Below, piece by piece: positions 1-7,397 of a stretch of DNA of 24,065 nucleotides. Below the pieces are notes generated by a model. It did not search any database and was not told where the DNA came from. It saw nothing but the letters and a program-made list of their open reading frames with translations. Source of the stretch: JBQTII01 sp052387905. Lineage in GTDB: Bacteria; Actinomycetota; Actinomycetes; Sporichthyales; Sporichthyaceae. Both the position numbers and the translations under genes were made by a program. Positions within the stretch are counted from its first letter, which is position 1. Each line of letters opens with the position of its first letter. The stretch covers positions 1 to 24,065 of the forward strand of contig JBQTIR010000056.1 in assembly GCA_052387905.1 (NCBI GenBank), written 5' to 3'.

Positions 1-1
1 C

Positions 2-127
2 CCCATCCCACCGGTCCTGCCCGACCTCCCCAAGCAAAGACCCGGGCCGGGCAGCGACCTGCACTCCCTGCTCCGGCGCCCACCCACCGACTGGGACGAG
101 ACCCAGCACGGCCCGCCACCGTTCTGA
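2..127 (+). CDS. C-terminal fragment of an unidentified protein (cut by left edge)
   Basis: An open plus-strand frame enters from the left edge and stops at TGA 125-127, giving about 41 residues that end in ETQHGPPPF. Nearly every codon ends in G or C, as in the real genes nearby, which is the main reason to think it codes. The Pro-rich tail with terminal PPPF recalls the ends of some actinobacterial DUF222/HNH (13E12-type) proteins, but that is only an impression. No domain is visible and I do not assign a function. It converges on the substrate-binding protein gene that follows. Confidence 0.4.
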   Translation, partial: PIPPVLPDLPKQRPGPGSDLHSLLRRPPTDWDETQHGPPPF

Positions 128-134
128 AACGGTG
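117..134. terminator. short hairpin between convergent genes
   Basis: CACCGTT and AACGGTG form a perfect 7-bp stem around a CTGA loop. It overlaps the stop of the left-edge fragment and lies just beyond the stop of the minus-strand substrate-binding gene. It could act as a weak bidirectional terminator. There is no clear T-run on either side. Confidence 0.3.
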
Positions 135-145
135 CTGATGTAGCG

Positions 146-1150
146 TCAGCTCTGCTGGTGCGGTGCACGGTAGGACTGCGCGTCGGGCGAGGTGTACTCG
201 TTGGCGATTGGGCGCAGGCCGCCCTCGGCTCCGGCGTCAGTCACCGCGAGGTAGACCCTGCGGGATGGGGGCGCGCCGGGGTTGGAGAAGTCCAGGTCGG
301 GGATGATGCCGTCGGTGGAGATCTGGGTGGACTGGGCCAGCGCGGCCGCGATCCCTTCCCGGCTCAGATCACCGGCGGCGCAGGCGCGCTCCAGGATCTC
401 GCCCATGATGACCCCAAGTGCGTAACCGAGGTTGACCCCGAGCGTGGGGGCAATTCCGAAGGAGCCGGACTCGAACGCCTCGCGCACCGCAGCGACCTTC
501 GGGATCTCCGCGGTGTAAGGCACCGCGCTACCGACGACGATCAGCTTGTCCAGCGCGGCGGCCGCGGGGGATTCCAACAGTTGCGGGACGAACGCCACCG
601 CATGGCTCACGATGGGAACGCCCAGGCCGAGGGCCTTGCTCGCCGCCGATGCCGTCTGGGTTCCTGTTCCGGACACCGCGATGGCTTTCACCTTGTCGCC
701 CTTGAAGCCCGTGACGATATTGACCATGTCGGCGTCGGTCGGGGTGATCTTCGCGGCCTGGAGCTTTATGTTGTGCTGCTCGGCGAAGTGCTTGGCGCCG
801 AGGAAGGCGTTGCCGCCGAACTCGCCGTCGATGTAGATGTGCCCAATGGTGTCCCCCGGGGCGATCATCCTCTTCTTCAGCAGGTGCGAGAGCGCGTTGA
901 TCATCTCGATGTCGTAGGTCGCGCCGGGCACCAGCAGGTAGGGGTTGTCCAGCAGCAGCGAGGACCACGACCCCGCCATCGCAATCACCTTGCGGTCACG
1001 GACGTCGTCGCCGAGCGCGGCCAGTACCGGGGAACCGAGCAACTGCAGGAAGGCCGCGACCTTGGGCTCGATCTCCGGGAACTGCACCTTGGCGGTCTCG
1101 GCCTTGTAGCCGTGGTCCCGGGTCTCTAGTGCAACCTGCCGGCCGCACAC
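146..1150 (-). pseudogene. ABC transporter substrate-binding protein (branched-chain amino acid type), 5' end missing
   Basis: The protein resembles type I periplasmic binding proteins of the Leu/Ile/Val-amide family, which capture a solute outside the membrane for an ABC importer. Seen: RDHGYKAETA near the N-terminus, then MAGSWSSLLLDNPYLLVPGA, GHIYIDGEFGGNAFLGAKHF, and a complete C-terminal lobe ending at TGA 146-148. The first possible start is GTG 1150, but the homologous reading continues upstream without a start codon: codons from 1261 to 1151 read as FKEITGAVLAGHRIWLEEA then NAAGGV, a typical family N-terminal stretch. An in-frame TGA at 1262-1264 closes it. The lipoprotein signal peptide and first beta strand, usually 50 or more residues, are absent in all three minus frames up to the regulator gene. 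No permease or ATPase genes are adjacent. I infer a 5'-truncated pseudogene; a sequencing frameshift is the alternative. Confidence 0.75.
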
Positions 1151-1421
1151 GCCACCGGCGGCATTGGCCTCCTCAAGCCAGATCCGGTGGCCGGCGAGGA
1201 CCGCGCCGGTGATCTCCTTGAACGGGGGATGGATCCGGCGCTGAGCAGCCTGAACTCGAGCTCACACCCGTACAAGAGGGGAAGTGCCGTTGTGTCGGCA
1301 GGCTTACACATAGTGCGAAACCCATGGGACGGTGGGCTCGCGTATCGGGACCGCCCGTCGCCTCGTGTGCCACGATGCGCATAACTGACGGTGTGTGAGT
1401 TGGCGACGACAGGAGCGTCCG

Positions 1422-2087
1422 ATGCCGTTTACGATCCTGGATTCACTGACCGAGGCAGACCGCCGTCGCGTGCTGGCCAGCACCGTCCGGCGGCGATTCT
1501 CCCGGCGCGAGGTGCTCTTCCACGAGGACGACCCCGGCGACACCCTGCATCTGATCGAGAAGGGCCGCATCGTCGTCCGGATCACAACCCCGGCGGGCGA
1601 CATCGCCACCGTCGACATTCTCGGTCGCGGCTCCGCGGTCGGCATGTTCGCGGTACTCGGGGAGGGTCGCCGACGCGCGGCCACCGTCATGGCACTGGAA
1701 GTCACCGAAACCCTGGCGATCAGCCGGGATCAGTTCCAAGCTCTGCTGCGCGAACATCCCTCGATCCAGCAGTTCGCGCTCGACGTTCTGTGCACGGAGA
1801 TCCGGCGACTGGACGCGCTCCTGCTCGAAGCCCTGTTCTCGCCGGTCGAGACCAGGGTGCTCCGGCGCCTGCAACGCCTCACCGTCCTTTACGGCGGAGA
1901 GGCGGTCCGTGCCGTCCCGGTCGAGATCGGTCTGACCCAGCAGGATCTCGCGTGGCTTGCCGGGACCTCCCGCGCGACGGTGAATCGCGTGCTGCGCAAC
2001 CTGGAGGACGCGGGCACGGTCAAGCTCTCGCGTAACCGCGTGCACGTCCTTGATCGGGCAGCCCTGGCCAAGCGCACACATCTTTGA
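1422..2087 (+). CDS. Crp/Fnr-family transcriptional regulator
   Basis: A 221-residue regulator with an N-terminal cyclic-nucleotide-binding-like beta barrel (about 10-125), a dimerisation helix (about 125-150) and a C-terminal winged helix (about 150-215). ATG 1422 is chosen because AGGAG sits 6 bases upstream; a GTG at 1395 would add nine residues but has no ribosome-binding site. The HTH is visible at 171-195 (LTQQDLAWLAGTSRATVNRV). Where E. coli CRP has Glu72 and Ser83 for cAMP, this protein has Met75 and Ala86 (VGMFAVLGEGRRRAATV), so cAMP may not be its ligand. In the recognition helix Arg184 and Arg189 match CRP Arg180 and Arg185, but the Glu181 position is Ala185. There are no Cys residues placed for an Fe-S cluster. 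It lies upstream of a methyltransferase gene on the same strand and may control it. Confidence 0.9.
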   Translation: MPFTILDSLTEADRRRVLASTVRRRFSRREVLFHEDDPGDTLHLIEKGRIVVRITTPAGDIATVDILGRGSAVGMFAVLGEGRRRAATVMALEVTETLAISRDQFQALLREHPSIQQFALDVLCTEIRRLDALLLEALFSPVETRVLRRLQRLTVLYGGEAVRAVPVEIGLTQQDLAWLAGTSRATVNRVLRNLEDAGTVKLSRNRVHVLDRAALAKRTHL

Positions 2088-2095
2088 CGGGTCGC

Positions 2096-2112
2096 GGTGA
2101 CGGTGTCTCACC
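2096..2112. promoter_or_regulatory. inverted repeat GGTGA-N7-TCACC downstream of the regulator gene
   Basis: GGTGA and TCACC face each other across seven bases, starting nine bases after the regulator stop codon. The half-sites resemble those of Crp-type operators, but the spacing is one base longer than the canonical six. It could be a second, weaker operator next to the better palindrome at 2118-2135, or a small hairpin at the end of the regulator mRNA. Confidence 0.25.
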
Positions 2113-2117
2113 CCGCT

Positions 2118-2135
2118 GTGTCACACCCCTGACAC
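2118..2135. promoter_or_regulatory. candidate Crp-family operator upstream of the methyltransferase
   Basis: GTGTCACACCCCTGACAC is a perfect inverted repeat, GTGTCA-N6-TGACAC. Its core TGTCA-N6-TGACA has the length and spacing of the Crp consensus TGTGA-N6-TCACA, with one changed base per half-site. It lies 31 bp after the regulator gene and about 105 bp before the methyltransferase start. I infer that the neighbouring regulator binds here. I did not find a convincing -35/-10 pair to say whether it would activate or repress. Confidence 0.5.
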
Positions 2136-2240
2136 CGGGCATCGATCGGGACTACCGAGAGCCCGCGAACCTGGCAAGGCTGGGCCTACCGTCCCGACCA
2201 GACCTCAGCGCACCCCCTACCCGTGAAGTGGAGCATCGTC

Positions 2241-3092
2241 GTGAACCAGACCCTGACCGAGACCGCCCGGGTCAGCTACCCGTTCGACGCCGACCGCACC
2301 GCCGAGGAACAGCGGTTGATCGCTCAGGCCCGCGTCTTCGACCCCCTCACCGAACCCTTGCTGCGCGAAGCCGGGATCGGCCACGGCATGCACGTGGTCG
2401 ATCTGGGCTCCGGCGCCGGGGACACCGCACTGCTCGCCTCCCGACTGGTCGGCCCCAGCGGTTCGGTTCTCGGCCTGGACCGCTCCGCCGAGTCGGTCGC
2501 GCTGGCACGACGGCGCATCACCGACGCCGGCATCACCAACATCAGTTTCCGCGAGGCGGACGTCACCTGCCTCGACACCGAACTGGCCGGCTACTCGGGG
2601 ATCGACGCCGTCATGGGACGGCTGATCCTGATGTGGGTCCCGGATCCGGTCGAGGTGGTGCGCGCCTGCGCGCAGGCGGTCGGGCCGGGTGGCCTGCTCT
2701 GCTTCGTCGAGACCGACGTCGATGTCGATCTCGCCGTGCCGAGCAGCCCGACCTGGGATACGGTCGGCGGCTGGCTCACGGCCGCCGTCGACCTGGTCGG
2801 TGCCCGCATGCGGATGTCGACCGAGCTCGACCGGTGCTTCCGCGCCGCAGGTCTCCCAGCGCCACGACTTGCCGGGCGCGCCACGATGTTCGGCGCCGCC
2901 CAAGCCCCGACCCATTTGTGGGTCAACGTCATCCGCGGCCTGCTGCCGGCCCTCGAAGCGGCCGGGATCGTCGACGCCGCCGGGGCCGACATCGACACCT
3001 TGGAAACCCGCCTGCGCACAGAGCTAGCCGACGCCGACGCGGTGATGATCATCCCGACCTTCACCGCCGCCTGGGCACGTGTCCCGGGGTGA
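2241..3092 (+). CDS. class I SAM-dependent methyltransferase
   Basis: A 283-residue soluble protein with a Rossmann-type methyltransferase domain. Motif I is HVVDLGSGAGD at residues 51-61, the acidic residue binding the SAM ribose is Asp80 (GSVLGLD), and a post-motif segment with MGRLILMWVPDP follows. The C-terminal part (GGLLCFVETD and beyond) would form the substrate side, which I cannot assign. Substrate is unknown; small-molecule and UbiE/SmtA-like methyltransferases look alike at this level. GTG 2241 is preferred because GGAG lies 7 bases upstream; GTG 2223 in the same frame lacks a site. The gene is 153 bp downstream of the Crp-type regulator, with the palindrome in between, and converges on glmM with a 28-bp gap. 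Confidence 0.85.
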   Translation: MNQTLTETARVSYPFDADRTAEEQRLIAQARVFDPLTEPLLREAGIGHGMHVVDLGSGAGDTALLASRLVGPSGSVLGLDRSAESVALARRRITDAGITNISFREADVTCLDTELAGYSGIDAVMGRLILMWVPDPVEVVRACAQAVGPGGLLCFVETDVDVDLAVPSSPTWDTVGGWLTAAVDLVGARMRMSTELDRCFRAAGLPAPRLAGRATMFGAAQAPTHLWVNVIRGLLPALEAAGIVDAAGADIDTLETRLRTELADADAVMIIPTFTAAWARVPG

Positions 3093-3120
3093 GTCCGGGG
3101 GCAACGGCTGCTGGCCGGCG

Positions 3121-4464
3121 TCAGAGTGCGAGGTGGGTGCGCACGGCGTCGGCCAGCCGCTCGGCAACGGCACGGGCCTGCTCCGCGGTCGGCGCCTCCA
3201 CCATCACCCGCACGACGGGCTCGGTGCCGCTGGGTCGCAGCAGGACGCGCCCGGTGTCGCCGAGTTCGGCCTCGGCAGCCGCCACCGCGGCGGCCAGATC
3301 GGCGTTGGTCGCCGCGGCCGTGCGGTCCACGCCCTTGACGTTGACCAGCACCTGCGGCAGCTGGTTCATCACCGCTGCCAGCTCACCCAGCGAGGATCCG
3401 GATGCTGCGACCCGCGCCAGTAAGTGAGCCCCCGTCAGCAGACCGTCACCGGTGGTGACGTGATCGCGCAATACCACGTGGCCGGACTGCTCGCCCCCGA
3501 GGTTGTAATCCCCGGCCTTCATTGCCTCCAGCACGTACCGGTCACCGACGCCGGTTTCGATCACCTTGATTCCGGCCCCGGTCATCGCGAGTTTGAAGCC
3601 CAGGTTGCTCATCACCGTGACCACGACCGTGTCGTCGCGTAGCGTTCCGGCCTCGCGCATGGCCAGGGCGAGCACCGCGAGGATCTGGTCCCCGTCGATG
3701 AGATTGCCCGCGGCATCCACCGCCAGGCACCGGTCGGCGTCCCCGTCGAAGGCCAGCCCGGCGTGCGCCCCGTGAGCGAGCACCGCGCGGGCCAGGTCGT
3801 CGGGGTGGGTTGAACCGCACGCATCGTTGATGTTCAGGCCATCCGGTTGGCCGTGGATGACGTGCACCGTGGCGCCCGCGCCCCGTAACAGCGGCGGCGC
3901 CACCGCGGAGGCTGCACCGTTCGCGCAGTCGACGACGATCGTGAGCCCGTCCAGGCGGTGCGGCAAGGTCGTGAGCAGGTAGTCCAGGTAGCGGCGGGCG
4001 GCCTCGGGTTCGTCCCGGACCCGCCCGACGTCGCCACCGGTGGGGCGTGCCCAGTCCGCACCGAGCAGGGCCTCGATCTCGTCTTCGACGGCGTCCGGGA
4101 GCTTGTGCCCACCGCGGGCGAAGAACTTGATGCCGTTGTCCGGTGCCGGGTTGTGCGACGCGGACAGCATCACGCCGAGGTCGGCATCGAAGAAGGCGGT
4201 CAGGTAGGCCACGGCCGGAGTGGGAAGCAGCCCGAGCCGGATGACGTCCGCGCCCGCACTCGCGAGCCCAGCGACCACGGCCGCCTCCAGGAACTCCCCC
4301 GAGGCTCGCGGGTCGCGCCCGACCACCGCGAGCGGCCGGCCAGGTGTACCGCGGTGCGCCCACAGCACCCGGGCCGCCGCCGAGGAGAGCCCGAGCGCCA
4401 GCTCGGCGGTGAGATCTTTGTTGGCCACCCCGCGCACGCCGTCGGTCCCGAACAGTCTCGCCAT
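3121..4464 (-). CDS. glmM: phosphoglucosamine mutase GlmM
   Basis: Interconverts glucosamine-6-phosphate and glucosamine-1-phosphate on the cytoplasmic route to UDP-GlcNAc and peptidoglycan. The 447-residue length is normal. Visible signatures: N-terminal ARLFGTDGVRG, the phosphoserine loop SASHNP (residues 101-106, active Ser103), the Mg-binding loop DGDADR (240-245) and a C-terminal phosphate-binding RPSGTEPVVRVMVEA. The start is ATG 4464, with GGGAG about nine bases upstream; an upstream in-frame ATG at 4494 would add ten residues unlike the family. It is the last gene of the minus-strand block, separated from rpsI by a hairpin, so it probably has its own promoter in the 167-bp gap. In Streptomyces the same gene also follows rplM-rpsI. 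Confidence 0.97.
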   Translation of the reverse strand: MARLFGTDGVRGVANKDLTAELALGLSSAAARVLWAHRGTPGRPLAVVGRDPRASGEFLEAAVVAGLASAGADVIRLGLLPTPAVAYLTAFFDADLGVMLSASHNPAPDNGIKFFARGGHKLPDAVEDEIEALLGADWARPTGGDVGRVRDEPEAARRYLDYLLTTLPHRLDGLTIVVDCANGAASAVAPPLLRGAGATVHVIHGQPDGLNINDACGSTHPDDLARAVLAHGAHAGLAFDGDADRCLAVDAAGNLIDGDQILAVLALAMREAGTLRDDTVVVTVMSNLGFKLAMTGAGIKVIETGVGDRYVLEAMKAGDYNLGGEQSGHVVLRDHVTTGDGLLTGAHLLARVAASGSSLGELAAVMNQLPQVLVNVKGVDRTAAATNADLAAAVAAAEAELGDTGRVLLRPSGTEPVVRVMVEAPTAEQARAVAERLADAVRTHLAL

Positions 4465-4552
4465 CGATCGGTCTCCCTCGTCGCCGGTGATCACTGCGCG
4501 CGATCAGTCTGCCGTCCCGGGTCCCGCCCCGGGGACAGCCGCCCCCAACACA

Positions 4553-4587
4553 CAGGCCCGCGCCCGGAATGTCCGGGAACGGGCCTG
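4553..4587 (-). terminator. rho-independent-like terminator after rpsI
   Basis: CAGGCCCG pairs with CGGGCCTG (8 bp); after a 2x2 internal loop, CCCGGA pairs with TCCGGG around a 3-base loop. It lies 45 bp downstream of the rpsI stop and upstream of glmM. In the minus-strand direction it is followed by TGTGTTGG, a poor U-tract, as is usual in high-GC actinobacteria. It probably ends the rplM-rpsI transcript. Confidence 0.7.
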
Positions 4588-4631
4588 GGCGGAAGCAGGA
4601 GGTCGCGACTCCTGCGTCGGGGTGATGCGGC

Positions 4632-5129
4632 TCAGCGCTTGGAGTACTGGGGCGCCTTGCGGGCCTTCTTCAGGCCGTACTTCTTGCGCTCGGTGGCGCG
4701 GGCGTCGCGGGTGAGGAAGCCGAGCTTCTTCAGCGTCGGCCTGTTGTGCTCCTCGTCGGCCTGGTTCAGACAACGGGCTACGCCCAGGCGCAGTGCGCCG
4801 GCCTGGCCGGAGACGCCACCGCCGTGGATCCGCGCCATCACGTCGTAGCTGTCGACGAGCCCGAGGCTGGTCAGCGGCTCCTTGACGATCTGCTGGTGCA
4901 CCTTGTTCGGGAAGTAGTTCTCCAGGGTGCGGCCGTTGATCGTCCACACGCCTGTGCCGGGGACGAGCCGAACGCGGGCGACCGCTTCCTTGCGACGGCC
5001 GGTCGCGGCACCGGGCTCGATGTTCGAGACGATGGCGACGGTGGTGACCGTCTCGCTGGTGTAGGACTCGGGCGCGTCGGCCTCGAGGTCCTCGACGACC
5101 TCGGTCGGGGTCTCGGTCTCGGTGGTCAC
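4632..5129 (-). CDS. rpsI: 30S ribosomal protein S9
   Basis: S9 is a primary 30S head protein whose C-terminal tail reaches the P-site tRNA. The 165-residue product has the S9 fold from about residue 40 (GRRKEAVARVRLVPGTG) and the conserved end KKYGLKKARKAPQYSKR. The first 35-40 residues are an acidic Thr/Glu-rich extension, common in actinobacterial S9. GTG 5129 is preceded by GAGGA seven bases upstream. It follows rplM by 40 bp, the standard rplM-rpsI pair. Confidence 0.97.
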   Translation of the reverse strand: MTTETETPTEVVEDLEADAPESYTSETVTTVAIVSNIEPGAATGRRKEAVARVRLVPGTGVWTINGRTLENYFPNKVHQQIVKEPLTSLGLVDSYDVMARIHGGGVSGQAGALRLGVARCLNQADEEHNRPTLKKLGFLTRDARATERKKYGLKKARKAPQYSKR

Positions 5130-5169
5130 TTACTGTCCTCTCGGGAAATCCGGGCGCTCAGGCTGCGGG

Positions 5170-5613
5170 TCACTGAACGACCTGCGAAATCTCGTACGGC
5201 TGGGGCTGCTGCGCCTGGTGCGGGTGCTCCGGACCGGCGTACACCTTGAGCTTGGACAGCTGTGCGCGCCCGAGGGTGTTGTGGGGAAGCATGCCTTTGA
5301 CGGCCTTCTCCACCGCCTTGCGGGGGCTGCTGGCCATCAGCTCGGAGTAGGCAACGCCGCGGATGCCGCCCGGGTACCCGGAGTGCCGCCAGGCGCGCTT
5401 CTGCTCAAGCTTGTTCCCGGTCAACACGAGCTTGGACGCGTTAATGATGACGACGAAGTCGCCGACGTCGGTGTGCGGGGCGAAGGTCGGCTTGTGCTTG
5501 CCGCGCAGCAGCTGCGCGGTCTGGCTGGCCAGCCGGCCCAGCACGACGTCGGTGGCGTCGATGACGTGCCACGTGCGAGTGATCTCGCCGGGCTTCGGGC
5601 TGTACGTGCGCAC
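5170..5613 (-). CDS. rplM: 50S ribosomal protein L13
   Basis: L13 is an early-assembling 50S protein. Starting at GTG 5613 gives 147 residues beginning VRTYSPKPGEITRTWHVID, the normal actinobacterial N-terminus and length; GAAGG lies about nine bases upstream. The same frame is open further upstream to 5724, but those residues are Arg-rich and unlike L13. Signatures include RHSGYPGG and KGMLPHNTLGR. The 123-bp gap from truA, which has a short hairpin at 5706-5722, probably holds a promoter for rplM-rpsI, although I could not pick one with confidence. Confidence 0.96.
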   Translation of the reverse strand: MRTYSPKPGEITRTWHVIDATDVVLGRLASQTAQLLRGKHKPTFAPHTDVGDFVVIINASKLVLTGNKLEQKRAWRHSGYPGGIRGVAYSELMASSPRKAVEKAVKGMLPHNTLGRAQLSKLKVYAGPEHPHQAQQPQPYEISQVVQ

Positions 5614-5705
5614 GGTGACGAACCTTCGCTTCGGGAATCTGGACCGGGACCGGAAGGCCCGCGGCAGGTGGCCGGGGCGGCTACTGCTGCGGGCGTGACA
5701 CACCC

Positions 5706-5722
5706 GCCGGCAATCGACCGGC
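5706..5722. terminator. short hairpin downstream of truA
   Basis: GCCGG and CCGGC form a 5-bp stem around a 7-base loop, 14 bp past the truA stop. It is short and lacks a U-tract, so it is only a possible weak terminator before rplM. Confidence 0.25.
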
Positions 5723-5736
5723 AACGACGGGCCAGC

Positions 5737-6654
5737 TTAGCCTGCGGGCTCCGAGCGGGCAAAACGGGGACGGCGGGTCGTCGCCGCCCGCGCGGCGAGG
5801 TCGCTGTCAGCGGGGTAGCGCACCTCCTCCAACGTGAGCCCGTGGGGCGCCACGATCTGCACGCCGGAATCCTTGACGCGGGCGGCCAGCACCTGCGCCG
5901 GCCAGGGCGCCGGACGTCGACCCTCCCCCACAGCCAGGCTCGCTCCGACCAGCGCCCGCACCATGTGGTGGCAGAACGCATCGGCCTCGACATCAGCGAC
6001 GATCAGGGCTCCGGGCTCCCTGGCCCAGCCGAACCGGCTCAAGTGGCGGACCGTGCTCGCCCCCTCACGGCGCTTGCAGAACGCCGCGAAGTCGTGTTCA
6101 CCGACCAGCAGGGCCGCCGCCGCGTCCATCTGCGCGACGTCGAGCTCGCGGGGATGCCAGAGGACGTCGGCCCGCCGCAGCGGGTCCACCCCGCCCGGGG
6201 CGTCGGAGATCCGGTACGCGTAACGCCGGCCCATCGCCGAGAACCGGGCGTCGAATCCGGGCGCTGCGGGTGCCGCGCGGAACACCCGGACGTCGCGGGG
6301 CAGCATCCCGGCCAACCGGCGCACCAGCGCGTGGCCGGGTTCGACGGGCATCCGGCCCACGACGGCCGCCCAGGCGGACTCCGGAATGTCGACGTGGGCG
6401 ACCTGACCGCGGGCGTGCACCCCCGCGTCGGTCCGCCCGGCCACCGACATCGGCGGCGGTTCCGCCAGGCGCAGGACCACCCGCAGCGCGGATTCCAGCT
6501 CACCGGCCACCGTGCGCTGCCCGTCCTGGCGGGCCCAGCCGGCGAAAGCCGTGCCGTCGTAGGCGAGGTCCAGGCGCACCCGGACCGCGCCGGGCGTGAT
6601 ACGAACGCCCCCGTCCTGCACCAGCAGGACGGGGGCGTCGGTGTTCGACTGCAT
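5737..6654 (-). CDS. truA: tRNA pseudouridine(38-40) synthase TruA
   Basis: TruA converts uridines 38-40 of tRNA anticodon arms to pseudouridine. The family core starts at VRLDLAYDGTAFAGWARQ; the catalytic Asp is in AGRTDAGVHARGQ (Asp76 counted from ATG 6654), and later motifs include RRYAYRI and FWxHxxR-like CHHMVRALVG. From ATG 6654 the protein is 305 residues, which is long. The first 25 residues are encoded by a perfect hairpin that looks like the rplQ terminator, so the true start may be the GTG at 6579 (280 residues) or another GTG inside the hairpin at 6621. The gene lies 16 bp downstream of rplQ, its usual partner in actinobacteria. Confidence 0.93.
   Translation of the reverse strand: MQSNTDAPVLLVQDGGVRITPGAVRVRLDLAYDGTAFAGWARQDGQRTVAGELESALRVVLRLAEPPPMSVAGRTDAGVHARGQVAHVDIPESAWAAVVGRMPVEPGHALVRRLAGMLPRDVRVFRAAPAAPGFDARFSAMGRRYAYRISDAPGGVDPLRRADVLWHPRELDVAQMDAAAALLVGEHDFAAFCKRREGASTVRHLSRFGWAREPGALIVADVEADAFCHHMVRALVGASLAVGEGRRPAPWPAQVLAARVKDSGVQIVAPHGLTLEEVRYPADSDLAARAATTRRPRFARSEPAG
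6605..6638 (-). terminator. perfect 15-bp hairpin after rplQ
   Basis: Bases 6605-6619 are the exact reverse complement of 6624-6638 (core CGCCCCCGTCCTGC on the plus strand), leaving a 4-base loop. In the direction of transcription it starts 32 bases after the rplQ stop and is followed by TCGTATC, a weak U-tract. GC-rich hairpins of this kind are typical actinobacterial terminators. It lies within the annotated 5' end of truA, so it either ends the alpha-operon transcript or attenuates truA. Confidence 0.75.
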
Positions 6655-6670
6655 TACTGGTGCCCTGAGT

Positions 6671-7261
6671 TCAGGACTTGGCCTCGTCGCCGGACTCGGT
6701 CGCCTGCGCGACCTCGACCGTCTCGATGGGAGCCTCTGCCTCGGTAGCGGGGTTTTCCTCGGCCACCGCCTCGACGGCGGGCTCCTCCTGGGCGACCGGC
6801 TCGTCCGGCGCCGCCTTGGTGGTGGAGACCGGCGCAGCGGCCTTCTCCTTCACTGCGCGCTTGGTCGCACCCTCAGCCTCACCTACGGCGGTCTGCGCGA
6901 CGGTGAGCGCCTCGACCAGCTCGATGACCGCCATGGGCGCGTTGTCACCCTTGCGCGGGCCGATCTTGGTGATGCGGGTGTAGCCACCGGGCCGGTTCAC
7001 ATACCGCGGGCCGATCTCGGTCAGCAGGACGTGGGCGACGGTCTTGTCGCTGATGGTGCGCATGATCTGACGACGATTGTGCAGGTCGCCCTTCTTGGCC
7101 TTGGTGATCAGGCGCTCGGCCACCGGGCGCAACCGGCGCGCGCGGGCCTCGGTGGTGGTAATGCGGCCGTGCTCGAACAGCGCGGTGGCGAGGTTCTTGA
7201 GCATCAGGCTCTGGTGGGCGGCGCTGCCGCCCATCCGCGGGCCCTTGGTGGGCTGAGGCAT
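6671..7261 (-). CDS. rplQ: 50S ribosomal protein L17
   Basis: L17 lines the outside of the 50S exit tunnel. The 196-residue protein has the L17 core in residues 1 to about 120 (MPQPTKGPRMGG, HGRITTTEARARRLRPVAE, GGYTRITKIGPRKGDNAPMA). A tail of about 75 residues follows, rich in Ala, Glu, Pro and Val (EEPAVEAVAEENPATEAEAP), absent from the 120-residue proteobacterial form but usual in actinobacteria. ATG 7261 has AAGGA nine bases upstream. The gene follows rpoA after an unusually long 178-bp gap with a candidate promoter. Confidence 0.97.
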   Translation of the reverse strand: MPQPTKGPRMGGSAAHQSLMLKNLATALFEHGRITTTEARARRLRPVAERLITKAKKGDLHNRRQIMRTISDKTVAHVLLTEIGPRYVNRPGGYTRITKIGPRKGDNAPMAVIELVEALTVAQTAVGEAEGATKRAVKEKAAAPVSTTKAAPDEPVAQEEPAVEAVAEENPATEAEAPIETVEVAQATESGDEAKS

Positions 7262-7291
7262 GTGTCAGGTTCCTTGTCTGGAGAGTGGTAC

Positions 7292-7320
7292 TCGGTAGCT
7301 CTCGCCGCTCCACGGGTCAA
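7292..7320 (-). promoter_or_regulatory. candidate sigma-70-type promoter for rplQ
   Basis: On the minus strand TTGACC (plus 7315-7320) is followed after exactly 17 bases by TACCGA (plus 7292-7297), 30 bases before the rplQ ATG. The -35 is close to consensus; the -10 keeps only TA at the front and lacks the final T. It would let rplQ-truA be transcribed apart from rpoA. This is inferred from sequence only. Confidence 0.4.
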
Positions 7321-7374
7321 GAGATCTTGCTATCTGCGGTGATCCGGCGGGATGAGTCGCAAGGCGGAGGAGGC

Positions 7375-7397
7375 GGCCGATACCGCTGTTGTATCGG
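7375..7397. terminator. hairpin in the rpoA-rplQ gap
   Basis: GCCGATAC pairs perfectly with GTATCGGC (8 bp) around a 7-base loop, 43 bases after the rpoA stop and upstream of the candidate rplQ promoter. There is no U-tract. Together with the promoter candidate it suggests a transcriptional boundary or processing site between rpoA and rplQ. Confidence 0.4.

Noticed and set aside
158..1129. A 323-codon plus-strand frame opposite the substrate-binding gene
   Set aside because: It is the antisense shadow of a recognisable transporter protein; its Arg/Gly/Val-rich translation shows no domain.
1291..1310. TGTGT-N10-ACACA inverted repeat upstream of the Crp-type gene
   Set aside because: The spacing is four bases too long for a Crp-family site and the arms are only five bases; autoregulation is not supported by it.
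5122..6747. A 541-codon plus-strand frame
   Set aside because: It is antisense to rplM and truA, both of which are clearly identified by conserved motifs.
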